Assembly (NCBI GenBank): GCA_021816775.1
Contig: JAKAXA010000013.1
Span: 1-64,000, forward strand
Length of the DNA stretch: 64,000 nt
Source: Pseudomonadota bacterium
Lineage (GTDB): Bacteria > Pseudomonadota > Gammaproteobacteria > Steroidobacterales > Steroidobacteraceae
Reading direction: 5' to 3'
Position numbers and translations under genes: made by a program. Positions 38,121 through 47,863 of this stretch are shown here, in pieces. Within the stretch, counting starts at the first letter, position 1. Each line of letters starts with the position of its first letter. The notes under the pieces are model-generated. The model was not told the origin of the DNA. It worked only from the letters and a program-made list of their open reading frames with translations, and did not search any database.

Positions 38121-39749
38121 ATGCACGTCAAGTCTCATCGATCATCCGCGGTGAAGCGCCGCGCTGCTCTGGCCGTCGGCCTTGTCGCAGCATTCGCGTC
38201 CGTCGCGGCATGCGCGCAGAAGCCGCGGGAGCCGGCCCATCATCTGTTCTTCCGCGTCCTTGCGGGACCTGCGATTCATGCGCCAGTCTCCGGGCGGCTC
38301 CTGCTCTTCATTGCCAAGGGAGCCGGTGCCCAGCACGTTTCCATCAACGAATTCCGCCCTGACGCCACCTGGGTTGCAGCCCGTGAGGTCCACGATCTTG
38401 CGCCGGGCGCCACCATCGACATCGACACCGATGGGACCGCTTACCCGAAGCCATTTTCCGACCTGGCGCCCGGCGATTACCAAGTCCAGGCCGTCCTCGA
38501 TGTTGCTCACACGTACAATTACAGTGGCCTCACGGCCGGCGACCTCATCAGCCCGGTACTGACGCTGAGGAACTGGACGCCCGGCCACGGCGCCGAACCG
38601 GAGCTCGCGCTGGATGCCGTTGTGGCCCCGCACGCGCCGTTCAAGCTCAGACCCCAGGATCAGCAGGCGGCCACGCATCTGCGCCTCGCGCAGGATCTCA
38701 GTGCCCTGCTCACGAAGTTCTGGGGCCGCCCCATGTTCGTGCGAGCCTGGGTGGTGCTGCCCCCCGGGTACCATAAGCATCCGTCGCGCCGGTACCCCAC
38801 CGTTTACTGGACGCATGGCTTCGGTGGCACGCTCGCATTCTGCAAGTTCATGGGCATTCACATCTACGAGCGAATGACGGCGGGCAAGATGCCGCCCATG
38901 ATCTGGGTCATGCTCGATGAGCACCTGCCCACCGGGACGCATGAATTCGCCAATTCCGTCAATGACGGGCCCTGGGGGTCCGCCCTCACCCAGGAATACA
39001 TTCCGTGGATCGAAGCGCATTACCGGATGCTCGATCAGGCGAGGGACCGCTATCTGCAGGGCCATTCCTCGGGCGGTTGGGCGACCCTGCAGCTGCAGAT
39101 CAACTACCCGCGCATCTTCGGCGGAACGTGGTCCACGTCGCCGGACCCAAGCGACTTCCATGATTTTACGGGCATCAATCTCTACGCGCCCGACGCCAAC
39201 GTGTACCACCGACCGGACGGATCGCCCTACCCGCTCGTGCGCATGCACGGCAAAGTCATAGAGACCTTCGAGCAGTTCGCGCGGCTCGAACAGGTTCTTG
39301 GACCCTACGGCGGCCAGATGGCCTCGTTTGACTGGGTCTTCTCACCACGCGGCCCCGATGGCCGTCCCGAGCCGATGTTCGACCGCAAGACCGGCGATGT
39401 GAATCCCGCTGTCGTCGCCTATTGGCGCGCGCATTACGACCTGGCGCACATCCTCAAGACAACCTGGACCCGGCGCGGCCCGTATCTCAAGGGCAAGATC
39501 CACGTCTACGTTGGAACTGCCGACACGTTCTATCTAAACGGCGCCGCCGAAAAGCTTGACGTCGTGCTGAAGCAGCTCGGCGCTGACGCCCACTTCACGT
39601 TCCGCAAGGGCCGCACGCACTTCAACCTGTATGCAAAAGGCGGCGACCGAATGGCGCTCATCGACACGATTGCGGCACAGATGTATCAGGTGGCCTATCC
39701 GAACGCCGCTGCCAAATGGAAGGCCCTCGGGGCGGTGAAATTCGAATGA
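38121..39749 (+). CDS. Secreted alpha/beta-hydrolase (esterase-D-like)
   Basis: Signal peptide; 'YPTVYWTHGFGG' and 'YLQGHSSGGWATLQL' (GHSSGG nucleophile). Confidence 0.8.
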   Translation: MHVKSHRSSAVKRRAALAVGLVAAFASVAACAQKPREPAHHLFFRVLAGPAIHAPVSGRLLLFIAKGAGAQHVSINEFRPDATWVAAREVHDLAPGATIDIDTDGTAYPKPFSDLAPGDYQVQAVLDVAHTYNYSGLTAGDLISPVLTLRNWTPGHGAEPELALDAVVAPHAPFKLRPQDQQAATHLRLAQDLSALLTKFWGRPMFVRAWVVLPPGYHKHPSRRYPTVYWTHGFGGTLAFCKFMGIHIYERMTAGKMPPMIWVMLDEHLPTGTHEFANSVNDGPWGSALTQEYIPWIEAHYRMLDQARDRYLQGHSSGGWATLQLQINYPRIFGGTWSTSPDPSDFHDFTGINLYAPDANVYHRPDGSPYPLVRMHGKVIETFEQFARLEQVLGPYGGQMASFDWVFSPRGPDGRPEPMFDRKTGDVNPAVVAYWRAHYDLAHILKTTWTRRGPYLKGKIHVYVGTADTFYLNGAAEKLDVVLKQLGADAHFTFRKGRTHFNLYAKGGDRMALIDTIAAQMYQVAYPNAAAKWKALGAVKFE

Positions 39750-39970
39750 GAGACACCGCTGGGAACTGCTCCTGATCGCGGCACGGATCGGCCGCAACAG
39801 GGGTCTGCACGGGCAGGTGCGTTGTGCACTCATTGCCGTGGCGCGCAGCGGGCCGGCACACCGGCCTGCCCGAGAACCGGTCGCGCGCGGGACGGGCCTG
39901 CGCTCAGGGGTCGGGTCAAGAGCATCGGGAAGGTCGGAGGACACCGCAGAATCGAGGGCTGCAGACATCC

Positions 39971-40498
39971 GTGCCGGTCATCGAGACCCGACGCCTGCGT
40001 CTGCGCGGCCCCAGGCGCGATGATCTGCCGCAATGCGTCGCGATGTGGTCCGACCCCATCGTGAAGGGGTTTATCGCAGGCATGCCCTCGGGCGAGCAAC
40101 GGACCTCGGCACGAGTGTTGGCCCACGCCGGGCACTGGGTCCTCAGCGGTTTCGGCTACTGGGCCATCGAAGAGCGCGAGACCTCGACGTTCGTCGGTGC
40201 AATCGGTTTTGCGGACTGCAAGCGCGACGGGGCACCGCTGCGGCGCACGGGACCGGAGCTGGGTTTCGCACGGGCGCCGAGCTTTCACGGCAAGGGCTAC
40301 ACCACGGAAGCCGTGCGAGCCGCCCTCGCGTGGGGCAATGAGTGGCGGCCACGCGGCCGATGCATGTGTCTGGTCGATGAGGAAAATGCTGCATCGCTGC
40401 ATGCCTTGGGGAACGTCGGCTCGGAGGTGCTGCAGCGAAGCGCACTCAATGGGCTCCCGGTGATCTATCGCTCCACACCCACCGGCACCCAGCGGTGA
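39971..40498 (+). CDS. GNAT N-acetyltransferase (RimJ/RimL type), GTG start
   Basis: 'IETRRLRLRGPRRDDLPQCVAMWSDP...GFGYWAIEERETSTFVGAIGF...FHGKGYTTEAVRAALAWG'. Confidence 0.8.
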   Translation: MPVIETRRLRLRGPRRDDLPQCVAMWSDPIVKGFIAGMPSGEQRTSARVLAHAGHWVLSGFGYWAIEERETSTFVGAIGFADCKRDGAPLRRTGPELGFARAPSFHGKGYTTEAVRAALAWGNEWRPRGRCMCLVDEENAASLHALGNVGSEVLQRSALNGLPVIYRSTPTGTQR

Positions 40499-40892
40499 GC
40501 GCCTGCCCGCCTGGGATCTGATCTGAGAATTGATTGGAGTATAGCAATATAAGAACTTGATAATACGGGAATAATTATTATCGCACTCTCTGGATCGAGG
40601 CGATCGTCTCTGCCTGCGCAGGCGGTGGGGCGGCCGGACACTGGCGGTGCGCCCACGGTGCGGCACGCGGTCCTTCTTCGACCGCGGATTGAGGTTTCGC
40701 GTTGACAGCTTGCGCATTTCGTCGCGCAATACGCCGCGAGCGAAGCGTTACGGGACTATTGCGGTCAGCTGCGGGGGCCCGATGGCTGGCCGCAGGCAAA
40801 CACTGGAACGGCGGCCCTCGCCGCACGGGCGTCCTTTGGACGGCCCCAGAAGCAAACCCGAGGCGGCAGACCGTTGCGGAGGGCGATCATCC

Positions 40893-41720
40893 ATGGCCAT
40901 CACAGTCCGCCCGAGCCGCCTGCTCTTCGCCGCAGCGCTGACCGGCCTCGGCATCATCGGTGTGGTCAACGGCGATTTCGCGCTGGTCTGGCAGCACATC
41001 CCCGTTCACCATCTTCCGGGACGCACTGCCATTGCCGATGCATGCGCGGCAGTTGAGCTGGCATGTGGTGTCGGTCTGCTGCTCAGGCGTACGCGCCGGT
41101 TGGCGTGCCGTATTCTTTTCTCCTTCCTACTGCTGTGGGTGATCCTGCTGGAGATTCCGTCGCTGCCCGGTCATTGGCTCAATGTCGATGCGTGGGCGGG
41201 TGTCGCCGAGATCACCACCATTCTCGCCGGCGGCTGGGTTCTGTTTGCCGTCTATTCCGGGCCCTGGGAGCGCCATTACCTGAAATTCGCCGTCGTGCGG
41301 CACGGCGTCGAGATCGCCCGGTGGCTGCTGATCGCCTCGCTCCCTGCGCTCGGGCTGCAGCTGATCCTGCGGGGCGCGAGCTACCACCTCCCGCCCTGGC
41401 TCGCGTGGCTGCCCTCAGGCCGCGACTGGGTCTATCTCAGCGGAATAGGCAGTCTTGCCGCCTCACTCGCTCTGCTCTTCGGCGTGTGGCCGCGGCTGGC
41501 TGCGACGCTGGAGGCGGCCATGATGGGGGTGATCACGATCTGTGTCTGGGGGCCTTGGTTGCAGACGGGCCGGACCGCAATGACCGCGTTCCTGATTTCC
41601 AGTCTGATCGTCGCGAGCATCTGGATTGTCGCCGATACGTACCGCGGTGTGCCGTGGCTTGCCGTTGGCCACCCCGCGTGGGACGGCGAGCCGGGTCTGC
41701 ACGCGCAAGAAGGCGCCTAG
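40893..41720 (+). CDS. DoxX-like hypothetical membrane protein
   Basis: 276 aa polytopic; 'MAITVRPSRLLFAAALTGLGIIGVVNGDFALVWQ'. Confidence 0.65.
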   Translation: MAITVRPSRLLFAAALTGLGIIGVVNGDFALVWQHIPVHHLPGRTAIADACAAVELACGVGLLLRRTRRLACRILFSFLLLWVILLEIPSLPGHWLNVDAWAGVAEITTILAGGWVLFAVYSGPWERHYLKFAVVRHGVEIARWLLIASLPALGLQLILRGASYHLPPWLAWLPSGRDWVYLSGIGSLAASLALLFGVWPRLAATLEAAMMGVITICVWGPWLQTGRTAMTAFLISSLIVASIWIVADTYRGVPWLAVGHPAWDGEPGLHAQEGA

Positions 41721-41758
41721 CGGCAGCGCGGCAGAAAGTCTTGCCGCACGTCCGGGGC

Positions 41759-42898
41759 TCAGTCGGAGGCGACCTCGAAGTCCGCATCGACTTCGGCAGC
41801 CCAGGCAAGCAGCCCGCCTTCCAGGTGCCCCGGTGCGGCAATCCCGGCACGCCACGCGATCGCACACGCGAGGAGGCTTCGGTGTCCGGAGCGACAGAGA
41901 AAAACGGGATCGCCAGCGCCCGCGAACTCTGCAAGACGGCTCTCGAGTTCCCGCAGCGGAATGTTGCGCGCTCCCTCGAGATGCCGGGCGGCGAATTCCC
42001 GCGGCTCGCGCACGTCAATCAGGACTAACGGCGGCCCGGCCGATTCGGCCGACGCCAGCAGATCACGCAAGTCGATCGCCGAAAGACGGCGCGCGGCGAG
42101 CGTCTCGGTGTCACACGCCGGGCCGATGTCCCTCGGCGCCGTGATCTGAGGATGCTCGCCGCACACCCGGCAGTCATGGCGCCGGCTGACGGGCAGCTCC
42201 GTGAAGCTGAGCTCGAGCGCATCGTAGCTCAGGAGCCGGCCGATCAGCGGCGCGCCGATGCCTGCGGCGATCTTGATGGCCTCATTGGCTTGTATCGTGC
42301 CCAACACGCCGGGCAGCACCCCGAGTACGCCGGCTTCGGCGCAGCTGGCCACTGCGCCCTCCTCGACCTGCGGAAACAGACAGCGGTAACACGGGCCCAG
42401 ACCCGGAATGTACGTCATGGCCTGGCCCTCGAAGCGGTGAATCGCCGCCGTGACGAGCGGCCGGCCGAGCAGCACGCAGGCGTCATTGACCAGATAGCGA
42501 GTGCTCAGCCTGTCGCTGCCGTCGAGTACGATGTCGTAACCTTCGATAACTTCACAGACGTTGTCCGCGCGCAGCGTCAACGCGTGGGTCAGCACTGCTA
42601 TTTCCGGATTCAGGGCGAGCAGGCGCCGGCGTGCTGCCTCCACCTTCAGCTGCCCGAGATCCTCGGTGCCGAACAGCACCTGGCGCTGGAGGTTGGAGAG
42701 CTCCACCCGGTCGAAATCGACGAGCCCCAGCGTGCCGATACCGGCAGCGGCCAGATACAGGGCAGCCGGACAGCCAAGTCCCCCCGTTCCCACCACGAGC
42801 ACGCGGGTGTCCTTCAGCCGTTGCTGGCCGCTCGGTCCGATCTCAGGCAGGCTCAGATGCCGTCGATATCGCGCTCGCTCGTTCGCGCAGAGCGTCAC
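41759..42898 (-). CDS. moeB: ThiF/MoeB adenylyltransferase with C-terminal rhodanese domain
   Basis: 'RVLVVGTGGLGCPAALYLAAAGIGTLGLVDFDRVELSNLQRQVLF'; rhodanese 'VLIDVREPREFAARHLEGARNIPL'. Confidence 0.9.
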   Translation of the reverse strand: MTLCANERARYRRHLSLPEIGPSGQQRLKDTRVLVVGTGGLGCPAALYLAAAGIGTLGLVDFDRVELSNLQRQVLFGTEDLGQLKVEAARRRLLALNPEIAVLTHALTLRADNVCEVIEGYDIVLDGSDRLSTRYLVNDACVLLGRPLVTAAIHRFEGQAMTYIPGLGPCYRCLFPQVEEGAVASCAEAGVLGVLPGVLGTIQANEAIKIAAGIGAPLIGRLLSYDALELSFTELPVSRRHDCRVCGEHPQITAPRDIGPACDTETLAARRLSAIDLRDLLASAESAGPPLVLIDVREPREFAARHLEGARNIPLRELESRLAEFAGAGDPVFLCRSGHRSLLACAIAWRAGIAAPGHLEGGLLAWAAEVDADFEVASD

Positions 42899-42901
42899 GA
42901 C

Positions 42902-43168
42902 TCACCCTCCGGTCAGCGCACAGATCACGTGCACCGTGTCGCTGGTGCCGACCGGTGCGGAAAGCTCTTGCGCTTCGCGGGCGTTGACGTAGAAGCGGAT
43001 GTGCGGGCGGATGCGGCTCTGCTCATCGACGAGGCGGAATCGGATGCCCGTGAAGCGGCCTTCCAGGCTTGCGAGCACTTCCTCCAGAGTGGTTCCGTCC
43101 GCTGGGACCTTGAGCGCGCCGGCCGTGTAGGAGCGCAGCGGGCTGGGAATGTGGACCGTGCAGCTCAT
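42902..43168 (-). CDS. MoaD/ThiS ubiquitin-like sulfur carrier
   Basis: 89-codon ORF ending in 'ALTGG' (C-terminal GG). Confidence 0.85.
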   Translation of the reverse strand: MSCTVHIPSPLRSYTAGALKVPADGTTLEEVLASLEGRFTGIRFRLVDEQSRIRPHIRFYVNAREAQELSAPVGTSDTVHVICALTGG

Positions 43169-43190
43169 CGGGAACAGATCGTCGCCGCGT

Positions 43191-44339
43191 CTAAATTGCG
43201 TGCGTGACCGAGTAGATCTCCGGTAGATGGCGCGCAATGCATCGCCAGATCTCCCCGCTGTTGACACTCGCCCACACCTCGCCGCCGGTGGTGCCGAAGT
43301 ACAGGCCCAACTGCGGCAGACGATCGTCCGTGCACATTGCCTGGCGCAGAACGGTGAGCCAGGCCTGCGATTTCGGCAGTCCGTCGTCGAACCGCCGCCA
43401 CCGCCTGCCACCGTCGTTCGTGCGGTACACCGCCGGCTTGCCGCCGATCGAGGTTCGCGGCCACACCGTCTGTCCGTCCATCGGGATCACCCAGGCCGTG
43501 TCGGGATCGGTCGGATGGAGCACGATCGGAAAGCCGACGTCGCCGATGTTCTTCGGCATCGCCTGTCCAATCCGCACCCAGCGCCGCGCGGGCCGATCGA
43601 GGCGATAGATGCCGCAGTGGTTCTGCTGGTAGAGCCGATCGGGCGCGCGCGGATGCATCGCCAAACAGTGCGGATCATGTCCGAATTGCGCGTTGGGATC
43701 CGGCAGAAAATCGGCCGCGCAGCCTTCGTTGAGCGGCGTCCAATCGGCACCCCCGTCGGTCGACTCGAACACCCCTCCAGCGGAGATCGCCAGATACAGG
43801 TGCTTCGGGTCCCGCGAGTCGATGCGCACGGAGTGCAGCAACTCCCCGTCCGGCGTGCCGAACCCGACCCATTTCGAGCGCATCGGATGATCGTTGAAGC
43901 CGGCCACCGGCTCCCACCGCTCACCGCAGTCCTCGGAGCGGAACAGGCCCGCCGGCGAGCTGCCGGCATACCAACTGCCGCGCTCGCTGGCGTGACCCGG
44001 TGTTAGCCAGAAGACCTTCTGCACCGCCCGTGCGGGTTCGCCGTCGGCCGCCTTGCGGAATGCCGGAGGCTGGCCCGCCTCCTGCCAGGTCCGCCCCCGG
44101 TCACTCGAGCGGTACACGGTCGGCCCCAGATGCCCGGTCTTGGCCGCCATCATCAGTACGCGCGGCTCCCGCGGGTCCTGCACGATGTGATGGATGATAT
44201 GTCCCAGAAACTGGGGACCCGACAGCTTCCAGCTGCGCCTGCGTGCATCAGGACGAACAGTGAAGGCACCTTTGCGAGTCCCGATCCACAGCGTCGCGGC
44301 CATGGCGCACAGCATTCCAGCGCCGGGGCATGCGGTCAA
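43191..44339 (-). CDS. BNR-repeat / exo-alpha-sialidase-like protein
   Basis: Repeated 'YRSSDRGRTW', 'FRSEDCGERW', 'FESTDGGADW', 'YRTNDGGRRW' Asp-box motifs. Confidence 0.85.
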   Translation of the reverse strand: MTACPGAGMLCAMAATLWIGTRKGAFTVRPDARRRSWKLSGPQFLGHIIHHIVQDPREPRVLMMAAKTGHLGPTVYRSSDRGRTWQEAGQPPAFRKAADGEPARAVQKVFWLTPGHASERGSWYAGSSPAGLFRSEDCGERWEPVAGFNDHPMRSKWVGFGTPDGELLHSVRIDSRDPKHLYLAISAGGVFESTDGGADWTPLNEGCAADFLPDPNAQFGHDPHCLAMHPRAPDRLYQQNHCGIYRLDRPARRWVRIGQAMPKNIGDVGFPIVLHPTDPDTAWVIPMDGQTVWPRTSIGGKPAVYRTNDGGRRWRRFDDGLPKSQAWLTVLRQAMCTDDRLPQLGLYFGTTGGEVWASVNSGEIWRCIARHLPEIYSVTHAI

Positions 44340-44788
44340 CTCCTCCGCGCGAGGGGCCCGGGCTGCCGCGGTTGAGCCTCCTGCCGGGCCACGGTCCGCA
44401 ACCCAACGGAGACCTGCGATCCTGTCGGCTCGATGCCAACGCCAATGACCGGCGCTGGATGCGGCAGCAGTAGAAGAGTCGTCGTTAAGTCAATGATTAA
44501 TATCTGAATATTCTTAGACCCGTCTTCACGGCGCGCCGCCGGTGACCGCCGCCGCCGATTCAAGCGGGCGATGCCGATCCTGTCAGCAGATCTCGGGCGC
44601 TCGCCGCACTGCGGCTGCGCGTCGTCGCGTGGAACCACTCCTGGATCGCTTCAGGCATCGCCGAATGAACGAGGCGGGTTTTGATGTCGTCATTTGCGCA
44701 GCCGTGGCCCCGGCGCGGCGATGCCTCGCCGCTCTCGATGCGTCGATCATCCGCGATGCGCTGCGTCGGCGGGCATCCGCCGCCGCTC

Positions 44789-44802
44789 TTGATGCACATC
44801 AA
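44789..44802. promoter_or_regulatory. FNR/DNR-type box TTGATGCACATCAA
   Basis: Perfect TTGAT-N4-ATCAA upstream of the Rieske ORF. Confidence 0.65.
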
Positions 44803-44865
44803 GGAGCGCGTCCGTGGATTGGCCGTAGTGTTTGCTCACGGTTGGAAAAGAGCAATGAACATGAC

Positions 44866-45177
44866 GCAGTGGATTGAAGTCGCCCGAGCCGGCGACATCC
44901 CGGATCGCACCGGCAAGGTGATTCCCCTCGGCGGATCCAATCTCGCCGTCGTCAACCTGGACGGTGAGTATTTTGCTCTGCGGGACGTATGCACCCATCG
45001 GGGCAGCGACCTCGCCAACGGCTGGGTAGAGGGCGACCGGGCACTGTGTCCATGCACCTTGCCGAGTTCTCCGTCCGAACGGGCACCGCAGTCAAAGCGC
45101 CTGCGTACGAAGCCGTGCACACCTTCCCGGTCCGCGTGCGCGACGGGGTCATCGAGGTCCGCGATGACCGCCCATGA
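44866..45177 (+). pseudogene. Rieske [2Fe-2S] / NirD-like ferredoxin, frame-disrupted (start approximate)
   Basis: 'MTQWIEVARAGDIPDRTGKVIPLGGSNLAVVNLDGEYFALRDVCTHRGSDLANGWVEGDRALCP' then other frame 'MHLAEFSVRTGTAVKAPAYEAVHTFPVRVRDGVIEVRDDRP*'. Confidence 0.75.
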
Positions 45178-45394
45178 CCGCGACGAAGCGCTTTCGGCGC
45201 TCGCCGGGCTGCTCATACGTGCACTCGTGAGCCTGTCTGAGGCCGCAGATGCCCAGCACCACATCGCCTGCACCCTCGCCGCTCGCGCTTGGTGCGTTCT
45301 GCACGATTCCCGGCCGCGCGAGGCGGAACGCTTCAACGGCGCATTGCACAGACTGAGCCGTGTTCAATACAACCCACCTGAGAAGGAGTCCCCC

Positions 45395-45640
45395 ATGTCA
45401 CAAGCCCGAATTCTCGACGTTCGACCGCTCATTCCCATGGAACGGCACCGCCAGATCTTCGAGACCTATCGCGCGCTCAAGCCCGGTGAGAGCTTCGTGC
45501 TGGTCAACGACCACGACCCTCGGCCGCTTTACTATCAGTTCGACGCTGAGCACACGGGCGAGTTCTCCTGGAACTATCTGCAGCGGGGGCCGGACACCTG
45601 GCAGTTCGAGATCGGCCGCCCCGCAGCCGTTCACTCCTGA
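45395..45640 (+). CDS. DUF2249-domain protein
   Basis: 'ILDVRPLIPMERHRQIFETYRALKPGESFVLVNDHDPRPLYYQF'; RBS-like GAGAAGGAG upstream. Confidence 0.8.
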   Translation: MSQARILDVRPLIPMERHRQIFETYRALKPGESFVLVNDHDPRPLYYQFDAEHTGEFSWNYLQRGPDTWQFEIGRPAAVHS

Positions 45641-45948
45641 ATGCCGAAGTGCGCCTTGGCGATGGGCGTCATCCGTTGCGGTGACCAGGCGGGCTCCCAG
45701 ACGAGGTTGATGTCCACAGCACTGATGCCTGGAAGGCTTCTGGCGCGCTCGTAGACACCCGCGAGGATGTAATCCTGAGCCGGACAGCCCGGGGTCGTCA
45801 TGGTCATGCTGATCTTGACGACGCCGGCGTCCACCGCCAGCTCATAGACCATGCCGAGATCGACGATGTTGTAGCCGAGCTCCGGATCGATCACCTCGTG
45901 CAGGGCGGCCAGCACGTACTGGCGATCCGGCGTGATTGCCGCATCCAT
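45631..45948 (-). CDS. DUF59/MIP18-family metal-sulfur cluster assembly factor
   Basis: 'VLAALHEVIDPELGYNIVDLGMVYELAVDAGVVKISMTMTTPGCPAQDYI'. Confidence 0.85.
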   Translation of the reverse strand: MDAAITPDRQYVLAALHEVIDPELGYNIVDLGMVYELAVDAGVVKISMTMTTPGCPAQDYILAGVYERARSLPGISAVDINLVWEPAWSPQRMTPIAKAHFGIQE

Positions 45949-45953
45949 GGCGA

Positions 45954-46472
45954 TCAGCCCGCGCACCGGATCAGCAGCCGGACACCCTCGCCCACCGTCT
46001 CGGTGTGGATCACCGCGCCGCGAGCCTGCAGCTCCGGGTAGAGAAAGACCGGCTCGCGCTCGTTGAGCGCCTCGAGCACCTGGCCCGGCGCGAGGTGCTC
46101 GAGCGCCTCGAGGATCCGCATCATCGGCTCAGGCGGCGAGAGCCCGCGGTTGTCGAGGACCGCACTCGGCATGGGCCATTCATCGCTCGACGTATGCGGG
46201 ACGGCCGCAACCGCCGCAGCGCCGGAGCCCGCCTCTGCTCCCCGAGGCGCGAACAGCACCTCCCAGTCCCCTTCGCCGTGTCGAACGGCACTGTGCTCGA
46301 AACCCTTGCGTCCCAGCACGGCGTAGAGCGGTAGCGGCTCGAATGTGACCAGCAGACGCAGCGGCTGGCCCGGCGCGAGGCGGCCCACGGCCTGCATGAT
46401 CTTCGGCAGAGGCTCCCCCCCACTGCGCAGGATTTCACGGACATCAAGTGTGAGTGGCTCGGTCATGGTCAT
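45954..46472 (-). CDS. Tandem DUF2249 protein
   Basis: Two repeats of the 'LDVREIL.../LDNRGLSPPEPMMRILEALEHLAPGQVLEAL' type. Confidence 0.75.
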   Translation of the reverse strand: MTMTEPLTLDVREILRSGGEPLPKIMQAVGRLAPGQPLRLLVTFEPLPLYAVLGRKGFEHSAVRHGEGDWEVLFAPRGAEAGSGAAAVAAVPHTSSDEWPMPSAVLDNRGLSPPEPMMRILEALEHLAPGQVLEALNEREPVFLYPELQARGAVIHTETVGEGVRLLIRCAG

Positions 46473-47812
46473 TCTCTCGGGCTCGCTAGGAATGGAGGAA
46501 TCGCGGCTTCGGCGTGGCGCGCTTGCACGTAGTGGCCCCGCCAGGCACGCCAGTACTCGGTGACGAGGCCGGCAGTCGCGAGCGCCACGAGCGCGATGCA
46601 CGAACGAAACCCGGGCGCGCTGCCGGACAGGGCGAAGGCGCTGCCGAGGAGTATGGCGGCGAAATACAACACGAACCATTGACCGCCGCGTCGTTCACGG
46701 ACCAGGTCCTGCACGCGGGGCACGGAGGCGCGGCCGAGCGCGCTGCCGTAACGGCCGAGCCAGGTCAGAAATGGAATGATCTTATAGAGTTGAGTCAGCC
46801 CGAGGCCGCCGAGCCATCCGAACACGACCAGGAAGACGCTCACCGGCGCGCCGGCCGCGGGACGGCCCGTGCCGAGGCTGCTGATCGCCAGCGCCGCGGC
46901 GAGTCCGAGGAAGCCGAAGGCGCCCACCGCGGCCCGGTTGTGCACCTCGATCGCCGTGCGCCGGCGCGTGCGGTAGATCCGGCGGATATCCCACAGGTAG
47001 ATCGCCACGGCGATGGTGATCGCCACATATCCGCTCGACTGCGCTATGCGCAGGAAACCGGCCGAGACCCACACCTGCGCCACACCGGCCGCGACGGCCA
47101 GAGCGAACCCCAGAGTGCCGAGAATGTGGACGCAATCGCCCGGGATGCCCCGGTCCTCCGGGGCGAGCATGAACATCGGCAGCAGCTTGTAGCTGACGCC
47201 CATGGCCGTCAGCGTGAACCATCCGCCGAGGCCGGCCAGCGCATGATCGCCGAATGCATTGAGCAGCCCAGCCAGGTACGGCGCAAGCGCCGGCACCGTG
47301 AACGCCAATGCGAACGACAGCCCGAGCATCACCGTGATGACCAGGAACACAAGTCCCGTGAGCACCATCCGCCCGGGCAGCGCCAGGGGGCGTGCGCGCA
47401 CCAGAGGGACGCCCACGTTCCACGATGCGGCCAGCACTCCCAGCAGCACTGCGGTTGCGCCAGCCGGCAGCGCCATGGCCAGAACCGGCGAGGCGGTGAT
47501 GCCGAAGAAGCCGCAGATCATGCCGCCGAGCCCGACCTCGATGCCGATCAGAGCCCAAAGCGCCATGCGCTGGCTTGTCAGCGGGCGCGCGGTGATGACC
47601 GGCACGAACTGAAACAGCGCCCCCAGCATCATCAGCAGCAGCCACCCGATGACCAGCAAATGGACCGCGGCCAGCGTGCCGGGTGCGGACAGCGCCCGCG
47701 CCGGCCAGGTCATGCCGGCGAGGATCAGCCCCTGGGCCGCCAGAAAATTCACGAGCGCACAGGCAAACAGGAGCAAGGTCCAGCGCGAGAGCCGGTTGCT
47801 GAGCGTGGCCAT
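46469..47812 (-). CDS. Polytopic membrane protein, NnrS-like / heme-copper-oxidase-like
   Basis: Multi-TM, His-containing helices ('AAVHLLVIGW', 'FGDHALAGLGGWF'); context with NO genes. Confidence 0.6.
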   Translation of the reverse strand: MATLSNRLSRWTLLLFACALVNFLAAQGLILAGMTWPARALSAPGTLAAVHLLVIGWLLLMMLGALFQFVPVITARPLTSQRMALWALIGIEVGLGGMICGFFGITASPVLAMALPAGATAVLLGVLAASWNVGVPLVRARPLALPGRMVLTGLVFLVITVMLGLSFALAFTVPALAPYLAGLLNAFGDHALAGLGGWFTLTAMGVSYKLLPMFMLAPEDRGIPGDCVHILGTLGFALAVAAGVAQVWVSAGFLRIAQSSGYVAITIAVAIYLWDIRRIYRTRRRTAIEVHNRAAVGAFGFLGLAAALAISSLGTGRPAAGAPVSVFLVVFGWLGGLGLTQLYKIIPFLTWLGRYGSALGRASVPRVQDLVRERRGGQWFVLYFAAILLGSAFALSGSAPGFRSCIALVALATAGLVTEYWRAWRGHYVQARHAEAAIPPFLASPRE

Positions 47813-47846
47813 TGACGAAGCGTCCGCGCACCCGCGCGTCTTCGCC

Positions 47847-47860
47847 TTGACGCCGGTCAA
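47847..47860. promoter_or_regulatory. FNR/DNR-like box TTGACGCCGGTCAA
   Basis: Palindrome CCTTGACGCCGGTCAAGG upstream of the membrane protein gene. Confidence 0.5.
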
Positions 47861-47863
47861 GGG

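Noticed and set aside
46514-47815. 433-aa plus-strand ORF opposite the NnrS-like membrane protein
   Set aside because: Antisense shadow; extreme Arg/Glu/His/Gln composition.
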